Shown piece after piece: positions 8,630-17,399 of a DNA stretch of 64,000 bases. Within the stretch, counting starts at the first letter, position 1. Every line of letters starts with the position of its first letter. The translations under genes and the position numbers were made by a program. The stretch spans positions 2,232,001 through 2,296,000 of the forward strand of contig JAADJJ010000001.1 in assembly GCA_010092695.1 (NCBI GenBank), in the 5' to 3' direction. Below the pieces are notes generated by a model, which saw only the letters and a list, made by a program, of their open reading frames with translations, was not told the DNA's origin and did no database searches. Source of the DNA: Enterobacteriaceae bacterium 4M9 (GTDB lineage Bacteria > Pseudomonadota > Gammaproteobacteria > Enterobacterales > Enterobacteriaceae).

Positions 8630-10042
8630 TTAAAGCACGTGAACAGAAGAGGTGTTTGTCGTGCCACTCGGTACCAGCGCACCGGAAACCATTACCACGA
8701 TGTCACCTTTACGGGCCAGGCCGCTTTCCAGCGCCAGTTCTTTACCCAGACGGTAGAAATCATCGGTAGACGCGATTTCTTTTACCAACTGCGGCACCAC
8801 GCCCTTGCTCAGCACCAGCTGGCGGGCAGTGATTTCGTTAGTAGTCAGCGCCAGAATTGTCGCGTTCGGGAAATATTTACGTACAGATTTGGCAGATTTA
8901 CCGCCCTGGGTTGCCACAACAATCAGCGGCGCTTCCAGTTTTTCGGCAGTTTCAACGGCGCCACGGCATACGGCTTCGGTGATACGCAGTTTGCGGCTGT
9001 CCTGGGTGTGATCCAGACGGCTGCTCATCACACGGTCGGTACGCTCGCAGATAGTTGCCATGATGGTCACCGCTTCCAGCGGGTATTTACCTTTTGCAGA
9101 CTCACCGGACAGCATCACGGCATCGGTACCATCGAGGATGGCGTTTGCCACGTCACCGGCTTCCGCGCGGGTAGGGCGTGGGTTTTTGATCATCGAGTCA
9201 AGCATCTGGGTTGCAGTGATAACCACTTTGCGCGCACGGATACATTTCTCAATCATCATCTTCTGAGCGAAGATAACTTCTTCAACCGGGATCTCTACGC
9301 CCAGGTCGCCACGTGCCACCATGATGCCGTCAGAGGCTTCAAGGATTTCGTCGAAGTTGTTCAGACCTTCCTGGTTTTCGATTTTGGAGATGATCTGGAT
9401 GTTTTCACCGCCGTGAGCTTTCAGGTGCTCGCGGATTTCGACAACGTCAGCGCGTTTACGGATAAAAGAGGCGGCAACGAAGTCCACACCTTGCTCACAA
9501 CCGAAGATGAGGTCTTTTTTGTCTTTCTCAGCCAGTGCAGGCAGCGCAATGGAAACGCCCGGCAGGTTAACGCCTTTGTTTTCGCCCAGGTCACCGTTGT
9601 TCAGAACCTTACATACGACCTTGTTACCTTCAATGGCAGTGACTTCCATACCAATCAGGCCATCGTCAACCAGGACCGTGTTGCCGACGGACAGGTCACT
9701 GGTGAAGCCTTCATAAGTCACGGCAACGGTGTCGCTGTTGCCAACAACGGATTTATCGGTAGTGAAGGTAAACGTCTGGCCAGCTTTGAGGGAAACGTCG
9801 TTACCGCCTTCAAGCTTCATTGTGCGAATTTCAGGACCTTTGGTGTCCAGCAGAATAGCGGCTTTTTTACCCGTGTTCGCCATGACGTTGCGCAGATTTT
9901 TAATGCGCTGACCGTGTTCGTCATAGTCACCGTGAGAAAAGTTGAGGCGCATCACGTTCATGCCAGCGTCCATCAACTGGGACAGCATCTCTTCTGATTC
10001 GGTTTTCGGGCCGATGGTGCAAACAATTTTCGTCTTTTTCAT
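8630..10042 (-). CDS. pykF: Pyruvate kinase I (fructose-1,6-bisphosphate activated)
   Basis: 470 residues, the E. coli PykF length, starting MKKTKIVCTIGPKTES; an in-frame extension of 23 codons upstream lacks family similarity and is left out. It converts phosphoenolpyruvate and ADP to pyruvate and ATP at the end of glycolysis. The catalytic signature around VARGDLGVEIP and the CIRARKVVITATQMLDSM segment are intact. It is monocistronic, with its own terminator, and the Cra site upstream implies repression when glycolytic flux is low. Confidence 0.97.
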   Translation of the reverse strand: MKKTKIVCTIGPKTESEEMLSQLMDAGMNVMRLNFSHGDYDEHGQRIKNLRNVMANTGKKAAILLDTKGPEIRTMKLEGGNDVSLKAGQTFTFTTDKSVVGNSDTVAVTYEGFTSDLSVGNTVLVDDGLIGMEVTAIEGNKVVCKVLNNGDLGENKGVNLPGVSIALPALAEKDKKDLIFGCEQGVDFVAASFIRKRADVVEIREHLKAHGGENIQIISKIENQEGLNNFDEILEASDGIMVARGDLGVEIPVEEVIFAQKMMIEKCIRARKVVITATQMLDSMIKNPRPTRAEAGDVANAILDGTDAVMLSGESAKGKYPLEAVTIMATICERTDRVMSSRLDHTQDSRKLRITEAVCRGAVETAEKLEAPLIVVATQGGKSAKSVRKYFPNATILALTTNEITARQLVLSKGVVPQLVKEIASTDDFYRLGKELALESGLARKGDIVVMVSGALVPSGTTNTSSVHVL

Positions 10043-10255
10043 GACAGTCTTAGTCTTAAGTTGTGAAGGATGGGGAAGTTGGGCTTTGGCGCGCCCTGGT
10101 GGTCGCGCCAAAACCAGAATCTGTATTGCGCAAACTGAGGTGCCACACTCTCAAGGATAGGTGACAGAGATGAAGCGTGCAGAAGAATGTGCGCCGGAGG
10201 GGCAGCGGGTCGACTGGCTCTGTCCTGGGAGAGGGATAAGGCGTAATTCAATGTG

Positions 10256-10271
10256 GCTGAAACCATTCAAG
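10256..10271 (-). promoter_or_regulatory. Cra (FruR) operator of pykF
   Basis: GCTGAAACCATTCAAG fits the Cra consensus (GCTGAAACGTTTCAAG) closely. It lies just downstream of the likely pykF start of transcription, the usual repressing position for glycolytic genes. Confidence 0.8.
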
Positions 10272-10285
10272 TTCAAACTGGGGCT

Positions 10286-10315
10286 AGTATAAGCCAGGTT
10301 CATCAATGAAAGAAA
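10286..10315 (-). promoter_or_regulatory. Likely pykF promoter
   Basis: On the minus strand, TATACT (10291-10286) forms a good -10. A weak -35 (TTTCTT) lies 18 bp upstream. The predicted start of transcription falls a few bases before the Cra site. Confidence 0.55.
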
Positions 10316-10947
10316 TTAAAAACAGCATTTGAGCGCGCAGATGCGCAGTTTTGCCGCGAAATGTACCGAACAAGGGGAAAAGCACGATTTGTATGTACAG
10401 AGTCATCACGGCTTCTCAGGCAAAGATATGCGGTTCTGATACGCTATAATTCAGAGCGGTGAAAAAGCAATGTGCAAAATATTTGTAGAGTGAATATATT
10501 AATTAATATGCATTTATGGAGTGAATTTAAAATAGTTAGAAGTGGAAATGACAATCTTGTTTTTTAGTCTTTTGAGTCTATTTTTTCCAGTATTTTTCAT
10601 TAGTTTTAATAGTAAATTTTTTATTGTTGCCCTCGTCACTGCATCGATATTAAAACACTTGTCGATACTGCGAATTATCTGTATTTTATCACCAGACCAT
10701 TGAAATCTCAGAGTGTTGCGACACGGTGTGCTGTGAGTGCATCTTTCTATCTGATCTGTGGTCTGTCGCGTAGTACTTTCGGAAATATCGTGATTCATTT
10801 TCGAAAGTGGGATTTCCTGTACTATCACTGGATATATTAATTTCTATTTAAAACATTTTGGGAAAGCTCCCGGGCGCCATTATTCTCGGGCGTCAGTCAT
10901 CTGGCGATAGTACGTAATCAAAATAGATTTCGTTAGGGATAGCTACT
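10316..10947. other. Long AT-rich gene-poor stretch between pykF and the T6SS genes
   Basis: About 630 bases, much more AT-rich than the flanking genes. A perfect TATAAT lies at 10445-10450 on the plus strand, without a good -35. One minus-strand frame (10828-10514, GTG start, 104 codons, basic and Asn/Lys-rich) has no clear ribosome-binding site and no product I recognise, so I do not call it a gene. The stretch probably holds the tssB promoter and could be a target for silencing by H-NS. Confidence 0.5.
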
Positions 10948-11445
10948 ATGTCACAAAGTTTTCAGTCTGAAATACCTAAGGCCCGCGTTAATATCAAGCT
11001 GGACTTGCATACGGGGGGCGCACAAAAAAAGGTTGAGCTCCCACTGAAGCTGCTGGTCACTGGCGATTTCAGTAACGGGCAGGAGCAGCGTCCGCTGGCC
11101 GAGCGTGAAAAAGTCAATGTCGACAAAAATAACTTCGATAATGTCCTTACCGAGTTCAGCCCCTCTGTCACACTCGCGGTACCGGATACCCTGGCTGGGG
11201 ACGGTAGCGAAACAAACGTCAATCTGACTTTCTCCTCCATAAAAGATTTCCACCCAGAACAGGTCGCACGCCAGCTTCCTCAACTGCGTGCAATGCTGTC
11301 GATGCGTAATCTGCTGCGCGATCTCAAATCCAATCTTCTTGATAACGTCACTTTCCGCAAAGAACTGGAAAACATCTTAAAAGACCCGGCGCTCAGCGAC
11401 GAACTGCGTCGTGAACTCAATGCCATTGCGCCTAAAGAAGTCTGA
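10948..11445 (+). CDS. tssB: T6SS sheath small subunit TssB (VipA)
   Basis: 165 residues, the normal length. ImpB/VipA family: the N-terminal RVNIKLDL strand, the LLVTGDFS segment and the C-terminal helix LRAMLSMRNLLRDLKSNLLDN are characteristic. With TssC it forms the contractile cytoplasmic sheath that drives the Hcp tube. TTAGGGATAG lies a few bases before the start. It is the first gene of the cluster, 29 bases before the tssC region. Confidence 0.95.
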   Translation: MSQSFQSEIPKARVNIKLDLHTGGAQKKVELPLKLLVTGDFSNGQEQRPLAEREKVNVDKNNFDNVLTEFSPSVTLAVPDTLAGDGSETNVNLTFSSIKDFHPEQVARQLPQLRAMLSMRNLLRDLKSNLLDNVTFRKELENILKDPALSDELRRELNAIAPKEV

Positions 11446-11480
11446 TTCTTTTACATGGATTTTGAAGAGAGAGAATGCTG

Positions 11481-13025
11481 ATGTCTGCCAATACCGAAAA
11501 TCTCGCCTCCGGGCAAAGTACGGCTGTGCTGGAACAGGACGCTGCTAACGGCGTTTATGCTTCCCTGTTTAGCAAAATCAACCTGACGCCTGTCGCAGAA
11601 CTGGCTGATTTGAACGCCTTTCAGGACAACAATGCGCTGTCAGAAACCAGTGCGGACGAGCGCGTCACTGCCGCCGTTCAGGTTTTTCTTGAGCGCCTGA
11701 AGCAGTCAGGCCAGAAGGTTGAGCGTCTGGATAAAACGCTGCTCGATCACCACATTGCAGAACTGGACCAGCAGATTAGCCGCCAGCTCGATGCCGTTAT
11801 GCACCATCCAGAGTTCCAGAAAGTGGAGTCTGTCTGGCGCGGACTGAAGTTCCTGGTCGATCGCACGGATTTTCGCGCTAACGTGAAAGTTGAGCTGCTG
11901 GACGTGTCTAAAGAAGACCTGCGCCAGGATTTTGAAGACTGCCCGGAAGTGATTCAGAGCGGCCTGTATCGCCATACCTATATTGCCGAATACGACACGC
12001 CAGGGGGAGAGCCCATTGGTGCGGTGATTTCCAACTACGAGTTTGACGCCAGTGCGCAAGACGTGGCGCTGTTGCGCAACATTTCCAAAGTGTCTGCGGC
12101 TGCCCACATGCCATTTATCGGTGCAGTTGGGGCAAAATTCTTCCTTAAAGACAATATGGAAGAAGTATCGGCCATTAAAGACATTGGCAACTACTTTGAC
12201 CGCGCGGAATACATCAAATGGAAATCGTTTCGTGATACCGATGATTCCCGCTATATCGGCCTGACCATGCCGCGCGTGCTCGGGCGTCTGCCATATGGCC
12301 CGGATACGGTGCCGGTGCGTAGCTTCAACTACATGGAAGAGGTGAAAGGGCCAGATCACGAGAAATACCTTTGGACCAATGCCGCGTTTGCTTTCGCTGC
12401 CAACATGGTGCGCAGCTTTATCAAAAATGGTTGGTGCGTGCAGATTCGTGGGCCACAGGCTGGTGGCGCGGTTACCGATCTTCCGATTCACCTTTACGAT
12501 CTGGGTACCGGCAATCAGGTTAAGATCCCGTCTGAGGTGATGATCCCGGAAACCCGCGAGTTTGAATTCGCTAATCTGGGCTTTATCCCGCTGTCATACT
12601 ACAAAAACCGTGATTACGCCTGCTTCTTCTCGGCTAACTCCTCACAGAAACCGGCGCTGTACGACACGCCTGATGCCACAGCGAACAGCCGTATCAACGC
12701 AAGACTGCCGTATATCTTCTTACTGTCACGTATCGCGCATTACCTGAAGTTGATTCAACGTGAAAACATCGGTACGACAAAAGACCGCCGTCTGCTGGAG
12801 CTTGAACTGAACAACTGGGTACGTGGGCTGGTGACAGAAATGACCGATCCGGGCGACGATCTGCAGGCATCGCATCCGCTGCGTGATGCAAAAGTGGTGG
12901 TTGAGGATATTGAAGACAACCCAGGCTTCTTTCGCGTGAAGCTGTATGCCGTGCCGCACTTCCAGGTGGAAGGCATGGATGTCAACCTGTCGTTGGTCTC
13001 CCAGATGCCAAAGGCAAAAGCATAG
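11481..13025 (+). CDS. tssC: T6SS sheath large subunit TssC (VipB)
   Basis: 514 residues from the start at 11481. An in-frame ATG at 11475 lies only about one base from the GAGAGA ribosome-binding site, so the second ATG is preferred. EvpB/VC_A0108 family signatures include VESVWRGLKFLVDRTDFRANVKVELLDVS (split here over residues 115-143) and the WCVQIRGPQAGG segment. It interlocks with TssB to form the sheath. No frameshift or gap is seen. Confidence 0.95.
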   Translation: MSANTENLASGQSTAVLEQDAANGVYASLFSKINLTPVAELADLNAFQDNNALSETSADERVTAAVQVFLERLKQSGQKVERLDKTLLDHHIAELDQQISRQLDAVMHHPEFQKVESVWRGLKFLVDRTDFRANVKVELLDVSKEDLRQDFEDCPEVIQSGLYRHTYIAEYDTPGGEPIGAVISNYEFDASAQDVALLRNISKVSAAAHMPFIGAVGAKFFLKDNMEEVSAIKDIGNYFDRAEYIKWKSFRDTDDSRYIGLTMPRVLGRLPYGPDTVPVRSFNYMEEVKGPDHEKYLWTNAAFAFAANMVRSFIKNGWCVQIRGPQAGGAVTDLPIHLYDLGTGNQVKIPSEVMIPETREFEFANLGFIPLSYYKNRDYACFFSANSSQKPALYDTPDATANSRINARLPYIFLLSRIAHYLKLIQRENIGTTKDRRLLELELNNWVRGLVTEMTDPGDDLQASHPLRDAKVVVEDIEDNPGFFRVKLYAVPHFQVEGMDVNLSLVSQMPKAKA

Positions 13026-13035
13026 GGAGGTGGGG

Positions 13036-14373
13036 ATGAAGATTTACCGTCCCTTGTGGACTGATGGGGCCTTCCTGGCCCCACAACAGTTCCAGCAGCA
13101 GGCGCGTTGGGATGCCTGGGTTGCGGATTCCGTTGCAAGAATGTCGATAGCGTCACCGTGGGGCGTGGTGGATGTCGCCTTCGATCAGGGGGCGCTGGTC
13201 GTCTCACGTCTGCATCCGGTGAAAATGGTGGTCAGATTTGCTGATGGCACGCTGTTTGATAGCGAGCAGGCCGACAATCTGCCGCCAGCCGTTGACCTTA
13301 ATGGACTGGACGACCGCAGTCAGGTTGATGTCGTCCTGGCACTGCCGCTGCTCAACGCAAGCGGCGGTAATCTTGATGAAGGCAGCGAAGGCGAGCGCCC
13401 CCGCCGCTGGAAGCGTGAATGGATATCCGTGCAGGAGTTGGCAGGTTACGAACGCACCGAGCTTGCCGTGTTACGCAATGCGGCAACGCTGCGTTTCGCC
13501 CATCAGGAAAACGATGCCTGGCTGACGTGCCCGGTCGCCCGCCTTGTCCGTAATGCCCAGGGAACATGGGGCTTCGATAACACGTTCATCCCACCCATGC
13601 TGACAATGAGTGCCAGCCCGTGGCTACTTGGTGCACTGACGGAGTTATTGCATCGCGTACGCGCGCGTCGCCAGCGGTTAATGAACATGCGCCGTGAAAG
13701 CAACGCGCGTATGGCTGATTTTGCCGTTGCCGACGTTTCTCTCTTCTGGCTGTTGAATTCACTTAACAGTGCCGAGCCTGTGCTGCGCGAATTGCTGCAA
13801 AGCCCTGGGCGACATCCTGAACTGCTATGGCGAGAGCTTGCCCGGCTGGCAGGCGGCCTGTTGACCTTCTCTCTTGACCGCGACGGTGACGCCATCCCGC
13901 TTTATCGTCATGAATCACCTGAGCATGTTTTCCCACCGCTCATTACGCTGTTATTTGAACTGCTGGAAACTGGCCTGCCGTCGCGCGTTATCTCTATTGA
14001 ACTCACGCGTGAAGGAAGCTTCTGGCGTGGCGATCTCCACGATTCCAGACTGCGCGAAGAGGCGGATTTCTATTTGTCAGTTCGCTCCTCGCTTCCTGCA
14101 CACCTGCTTCAGACACAATTCCCGCTGCTGTGTAAAGCGGGCAGCCGGGAAGAGGTCGCGGATGTGGTAAACGTGGCACTCAGTGGAGTACCGCTTAAGC
14201 CACTATCCCACGTGCCTGCGGCAATCCCTCTGCGCCTGGAAAACCAGTATTTTGCGCTGGATGTGGCGACAACAGCAGGCCAGAGCATGCTGGATGCCGG
14301 CAACTGCGCGTTTTACGTGCCGGGTTCATTAGGTGAAGTTCAGCTGGAACTGTTTGCGGTACTGCGTACATGA
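13036..14373 (+). CDS. tssK: T6SS baseplate protein TssK
   Basis: 445 residues. The start at 13036 follows GGGAGGTGGGG and begins MKIYRPLWTDGAFLAPQQFQ, the family's typical N-terminus; an upstream in-frame ATG at 12946 lies inside tssC and is rejected. TssK trimers link the TssF-TssG baseplate wedge to the membrane complex. The stop overlaps tssL (ATGA). Its usual partners TssF and TssG are not encoded in this window. Confidence 0.93.
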   Translation: MKIYRPLWTDGAFLAPQQFQQQARWDAWVADSVARMSIASPWGVVDVAFDQGALVVSRLHPVKMVVRFADGTLFDSEQADNLPPAVDLNGLDDRSQVDVVLALPLLNASGGNLDEGSEGERPRRWKREWISVQELAGYERTELAVLRNAATLRFAHQENDAWLTCPVARLVRNAQGTWGFDNTFIPPMLTMSASPWLLGALTELLHRVRARRQRLMNMRRESNARMADFAVADVSLFWLLNSLNSAEPVLRELLQSPGRHPELLWRELARLAGGLLTFSLDRDGDAIPLYRHESPEHVFPPLITLLFELLETGLPSRVISIELTREGSFWRGDLHDSRLREEADFYLSVRSSLPAHLLQTQFPLLCKAGSREEVADVVNVALSGVPLKPLSHVPAAIPLRLENQYFALDVATTAGQSMLDAGNCAFYVPGSLGEVQLELFAVLRT

Positions 14374-15026
14374 ACAATAAAGACATTACGAAACAAATCG
14401 ACAGTATCTTCTGGCCCACCTGGTTGATGGTTAGCCAACTACGCAATGGCCAGATTATTGATAACGGCGATGAGATGTATCGCCGTGCCTGTGGGTGGGT
14501 TGATAAGGCCCGGCAGGAACTCAGGGAAGCTGGTTTTAGTGAAACGAGCATTGAGCATATGACCTATGCCCAATGTGCATTGCTGGATGAGAGCGTTCTC
14601 AACCGTAAGCGTCATGACAGTGGTTCGGAAAAATGGCTGCTCTCGCCATTGCAGGCAAAGTATTTCAATACGCTCAACGCAGGAGAAGAACTGTGGGAGC
14701 GCATTAAAGATCAGCTGCGTGCGCCTGCGCCGGATGTTGCCGTACTGTCCTGCTTTTATCGTGCGCTGGCGCTGGGTTTTGTTGGGCGTTATCGCGAGCA
14801 GGGCGATGAGAGACGTGAAGATATCTTGCAGGCGCTCAGCCAGCAGGTTCCACCTTTTATCCTGACCGCCGACATACCGGTGATTGCCGCATCAACAAGA
14901 GCGGGAACCGGTCGTGGACGCTGGTGGTTTGGCTGGATTAGCGGTGCGATTGTGCTGACAGCACTGTGGTTTTTTCTTTCAACAACATTGCAGGGCCTGG
15001 TATCACAACTGACAGGGATGGCGTAA
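14370..15026 (+). CDS. tssL: T6SS inner-membrane protein TssL (DotU type)
   Basis: 218 residues: a cytoplasmic DotU domain (about 1-165; conserved AQCALLDESVL and YRALALGFVGRY segments) and one C-terminal transmembrane helix (about 183-206). There is no peptidoglycan-binding extension; the OmpA domain is in the next gene. TssL normally forms the trans-envelope complex with TssM and TssJ. It starts within the tssK stop and ends directly against the next gene. Confidence 0.92.
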   Translation: MNNKDITKQIDSIFWPTWLMVSQLRNGQIIDNGDEMYRRACGWVDKARQELREAGFSETSIEHMTYAQCALLDESVLNRKRHDSGSEKWLLSPLQAKYFNTLNAGEELWERIKDQLRAPAPDVAVLSCFYRALALGFVGRYREQGDERREDILQALSQQVPPFILTADIPVIAASTRAGTGRGRWWFGWISGAIVLTALWFFLSTTLQGLVSQLTGMA

Positions 15027-16736
15027 ATGCGAATACTCAGCCAGGTATGGCCGGGGGTTTTTAGCGCGACACTGGCATTGCTGCTTTTCTGGGGGTTCTG
15101 GCCGTTATCACGAGGCTCTCAGTGGACGCTGACGGCATTGGTGGTGGTTCTCACTGGTGGCTGGATTTTCTGGCGCTGGCGACGCGCATGCAAGCTGCAG
15201 GAAGCGGCATCAGAATTTGACGATGCAAGGCTGCCGCCTGAATCGTATCAGGGCGCCATTGTGCTGGCCTGTGGCGACAGTGAAATTTTGTTTCGCGAAC
15301 TGCATGTGCGTGAGGCCCAGCAGGGCTGGTATTTGCGTATTCCCGATCCGGAACATTTGGTGCTTATGGCGCAGCGCCTGTCGGTGGCGCGCCCGGGGCT
15401 TATCTGGCGAGTCTCGGTCATGATGACCGTGGCGCCGGAGCACCATCAGGATGGCGATGAATTTATGCAGAAAATGCATGCCTGGCGTCGCGCGATTTCG
15501 CTTTGCCACCACTGGCTTCCGGGTGAGTTACCCGTATGGGGCTGCTGTTATGTCAATCCACCTGATGCGGATTACGCCAGCGATGCCCGCTGGTTTACGC
15601 GCCTTGCGGGCAATGACGAGATGCAAATATGGCGCGACAGCAAAGTCGGGATCCCTCTGAGCGACTGGGGCGCTCAGCCTATTTCTCGCCAGTCGCGTTT
15701 TAGCCAGACACTCTGGCTTAACGGGGCAGTTGCCTGGGCTGAGTCGCGCATATTTTGCGTATTTAGCGCTACAGGTAGTGATGCCCGGCCGATTATCCCA
15801 TGCCTGTGGATATGGCATCTTTCGCCGTTCGCCGTACGTGCCAACAACGACTGGCAGCGTAATGTCGCAAATATCACCTCGCTGGTGCCTTCTAATGAAA
15901 AAAAAGAGGGCGAATTGCCCTTTCCGGACCCTCTGCTGTCGGTTTTGCCTGTACGTTCTGGCCTGAGTCGTGTTGAACGCCAGTGCGGTCTGGTAGGACT
16001 GTTACTGGGCTTGTTCCTGGTGCTGGCGATGCTGGCATCTTACATCAACAACCAACGGTTGATTCGTAACGTTAGCGACCACCTCCAGCTTTATGAACGA
16101 CTTATAGGCGAGCCTGCGCAGCCTAAGCTACTGGCACAAAATCGGTTACGTGCAGATGCGCTACTGCTGGATGAATGGCAGCGCGAAGGCGCCCCGGTGC
16201 GCTATTCAATGGGGATGTTCCAGGGAGGACGCTTGCTGCCGCTCATTCGCACGGCGGTCAATAGCTGGGCACCGCCACCACCGCCAGCTCCGGTTATTGT
16301 GCAGTCGGCACCTGACACTGTGCGTCTGGACAGTATGGCGTTATTTGATACCGGCAAAGCAAAACTGATTGAAGGTTCAACCAAAATTCTCGTGGAAGCG
16401 CTGCTGAATATTAAAGCGCGCCCGGGATGGCTGATAGTGGTCTCAGGGCATACGGACAATACCGGGGATGCACGGGCAAACCAACAGCTTTCACTCAAGC
16501 GTGCTGAAGCGGTACGTGACTGGATGCTGGCGACCAGCGATGTTTCGCCAGGGTGTTTTGCGGTTCAGGGGTATGGCGCGAGTCGGCCGGTTGAATCCAA
16601 CGACACACCGGAAGGGCGCAAGCTTAACCGCCGTGTCGAAATCAGCCTTGTGCCACAGGCGGATGCCTGTCAGGACAGGACTGAATCCACTTCACCAACA
16701 GAAGGTGAAGACTCAACGTTAATCAAGGAGAATTAA
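15027..16736 (+). CDS. T6SS-associated membrane protein with C-terminal OmpA domain
   Basis: 569 residues. Two N-terminal membrane helices (about 9-27 and 33-50), a hydrophilic region of about 260 residues, a third helix (about 321-340), then a periplasmic part ending in an OmpA/MotB peptidoglycan-binding domain (about 430-545: LFDTGKAKL, VSGHTDNTGD, GYGASRP, NRRVEIS). The layout of two helices, a cytoplasmic region and a third helix is that of TssM, and MGMFQGGRLLPLIRTAV after the third helix resembles the GLYQG segment of TssM proteins. It should anchor the apparatus to the cell wall. Whether it can stand in for TssM is inference. The start abuts the tssL stop. Confidence 0.85.
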   Translation: MRILSQVWPGVFSATLALLLFWGFWPLSRGSQWTLTALVVVLTGGWIFWRWRRACKLQEAASEFDDARLPPESYQGAIVLACGDSEILFRELHVREAQQGWYLRIPDPEHLVLMAQRLSVARPGLIWRVSVMMTVAPEHHQDGDEFMQKMHAWRRAISLCHHWLPGELPVWGCCYVNPPDADYASDARWFTRLAGNDEMQIWRDSKVGIPLSDWGAQPISRQSRFSQTLWLNGAVAWAESRIFCVFSATGSDARPIIPCLWIWHLSPFAVRANNDWQRNVANITSLVPSNEKKEGELPFPDPLLSVLPVRSGLSRVERQCGLVGLLLGLFLVLAMLASYINNQRLIRNVSDHLQLYERLIGEPAQPKLLAQNRLRADALLLDEWQREGAPVRYSMGMFQGGRLLPLIRTAVNSWAPPPPPAPVIVQSAPDTVRLDSMALFDTGKAKLIEGSTKILVEALLNIKARPGWLIVVSGHTDNTGDARANQQLSLKRAEAVRDWMLATSDVSPGCFAVQGYGASRPVESNDTPEGRKLNRRVEISLVPQADACQDRTESTSPTEGEDSTLIKEN

Positions 16737-17228
16737 ATGGCAATTCCTGTTTACCTTTGGCTCAAGGATGACGGCGGAGCGGAGATTAAAGGTTCTGTCG
16801 ATGTTAAAGATCGTGAAGGCAGCATCGAAGTTGTTGCACAACAGCATAACCTTTACATTCCGACGGATAACAATACCGGTAAGCTGACTGGTACCCGTGT
16901 ACACACGCCGTTCAAATTCACTAAAGAGATTGATGCCTCAAGCCCTTATCTTTATAAAGCGGTCACGACGGGTCAGACACTGAAAGCAGCTGAATTTAAG
17001 TGGTACAAAATCGACGACGCCGGGCAGGAAGTTGAGTACTTCAATACCAAACTGGAAAACGTCAAGGTTGTTAAAGTTGCGCCGGTTATGTACGACGTGA
17101 AAGATCCAGCCAAAGAGAAGCACAACCACCTGGAAGAGGTGGAGCTGCGCTACGAGAAAATCACCTGGACCTACAAAGACGGCAACATCATTCATTCTGA
17201 TTCCTGGAATGAGCGTGTTACTGCCTGA
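16737..17228 (+). CDS. hcp: T6SS inner-tube protein Hcp (TssD)
   Basis: 163 residues, Hcp1 family: MAIPVYLWLKDDGG at the start, then the beta-barrel strands, the VHTPFKFTKEIDASSPYLYKA segment (20 or fewer residues quoted in parts) and the C-terminal ITWTYKDG strand. Hexamers stack to form the tube propelled by the sheath and act as carriers for small effectors. AAGGAG lies at the end of the preceding gene and there is no spacer between them. A strong terminator follows, as expected for the most abundant secreted component. Confidence 0.96.
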   Translation: MAIPVYLWLKDDGGAEIKGSVDVKDREGSIEVVAQQHNLYIPTDNNTGKLTGTRVHTPFKFTKEIDASSPYLYKAVTTGQTLKAAEFKWYKIDDAGQEVEYFNTKLENVKVVKVAPVMYDVKDPAKEKHNHLEEVELRYEKITWTYKDGNIIHSDSWNERVTA

Positions 17229-17241
17229 TATTAATTTTAAA

Positions 17242-17268
17242 AGCAGACGCCTGGCGTCTGCTTTTTTT
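17242..17268 (+). terminator. Strong terminator after hcp
   Basis: A perfect 9-bp stem (AGCAGACGC / GCGTCTGCT, loop CTG) is followed by seven T. It splits the T6SS cluster into a tssB-hcp unit and a clpV-onward unit. Confidence 0.9.
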
Positions 17269-17399
17269 CGCCTTTTTTGTTAAGTGACGAACGCGCTTAA
17301 CAAAAATGCCGGATACGGATAAAGCACAATCCCCTTTAAGCGATGGTATGGCTGCACACAATATCGCGCCAGAAACGCAGAACTGGAAAGAGAAACATT

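Noticed and set aside
8639..9997. A 452-codon open frame on the plus strand opposite pykF
   Set aside because: It lies entirely antisense to a pyruvate kinase gene with all family motifs; such long shadows arise from codon bias in highly expressed genes. It has no ribosome-binding site and no recognisable domain.
10514..10828. A 104-codon minus-strand frame in the AT-rich stretch before tssB
   Set aside because: GTG start without a ribosome-binding site, Asn/Lys-rich composition of AT-rich non-coding DNA, no recognisable domain. Mentioned only within the intergenic description.
11706..12491. A 261-codon minus-strand frame opposite tssC
   Set aside because: Shadow of tssC; no family similarity, no upstream signals.
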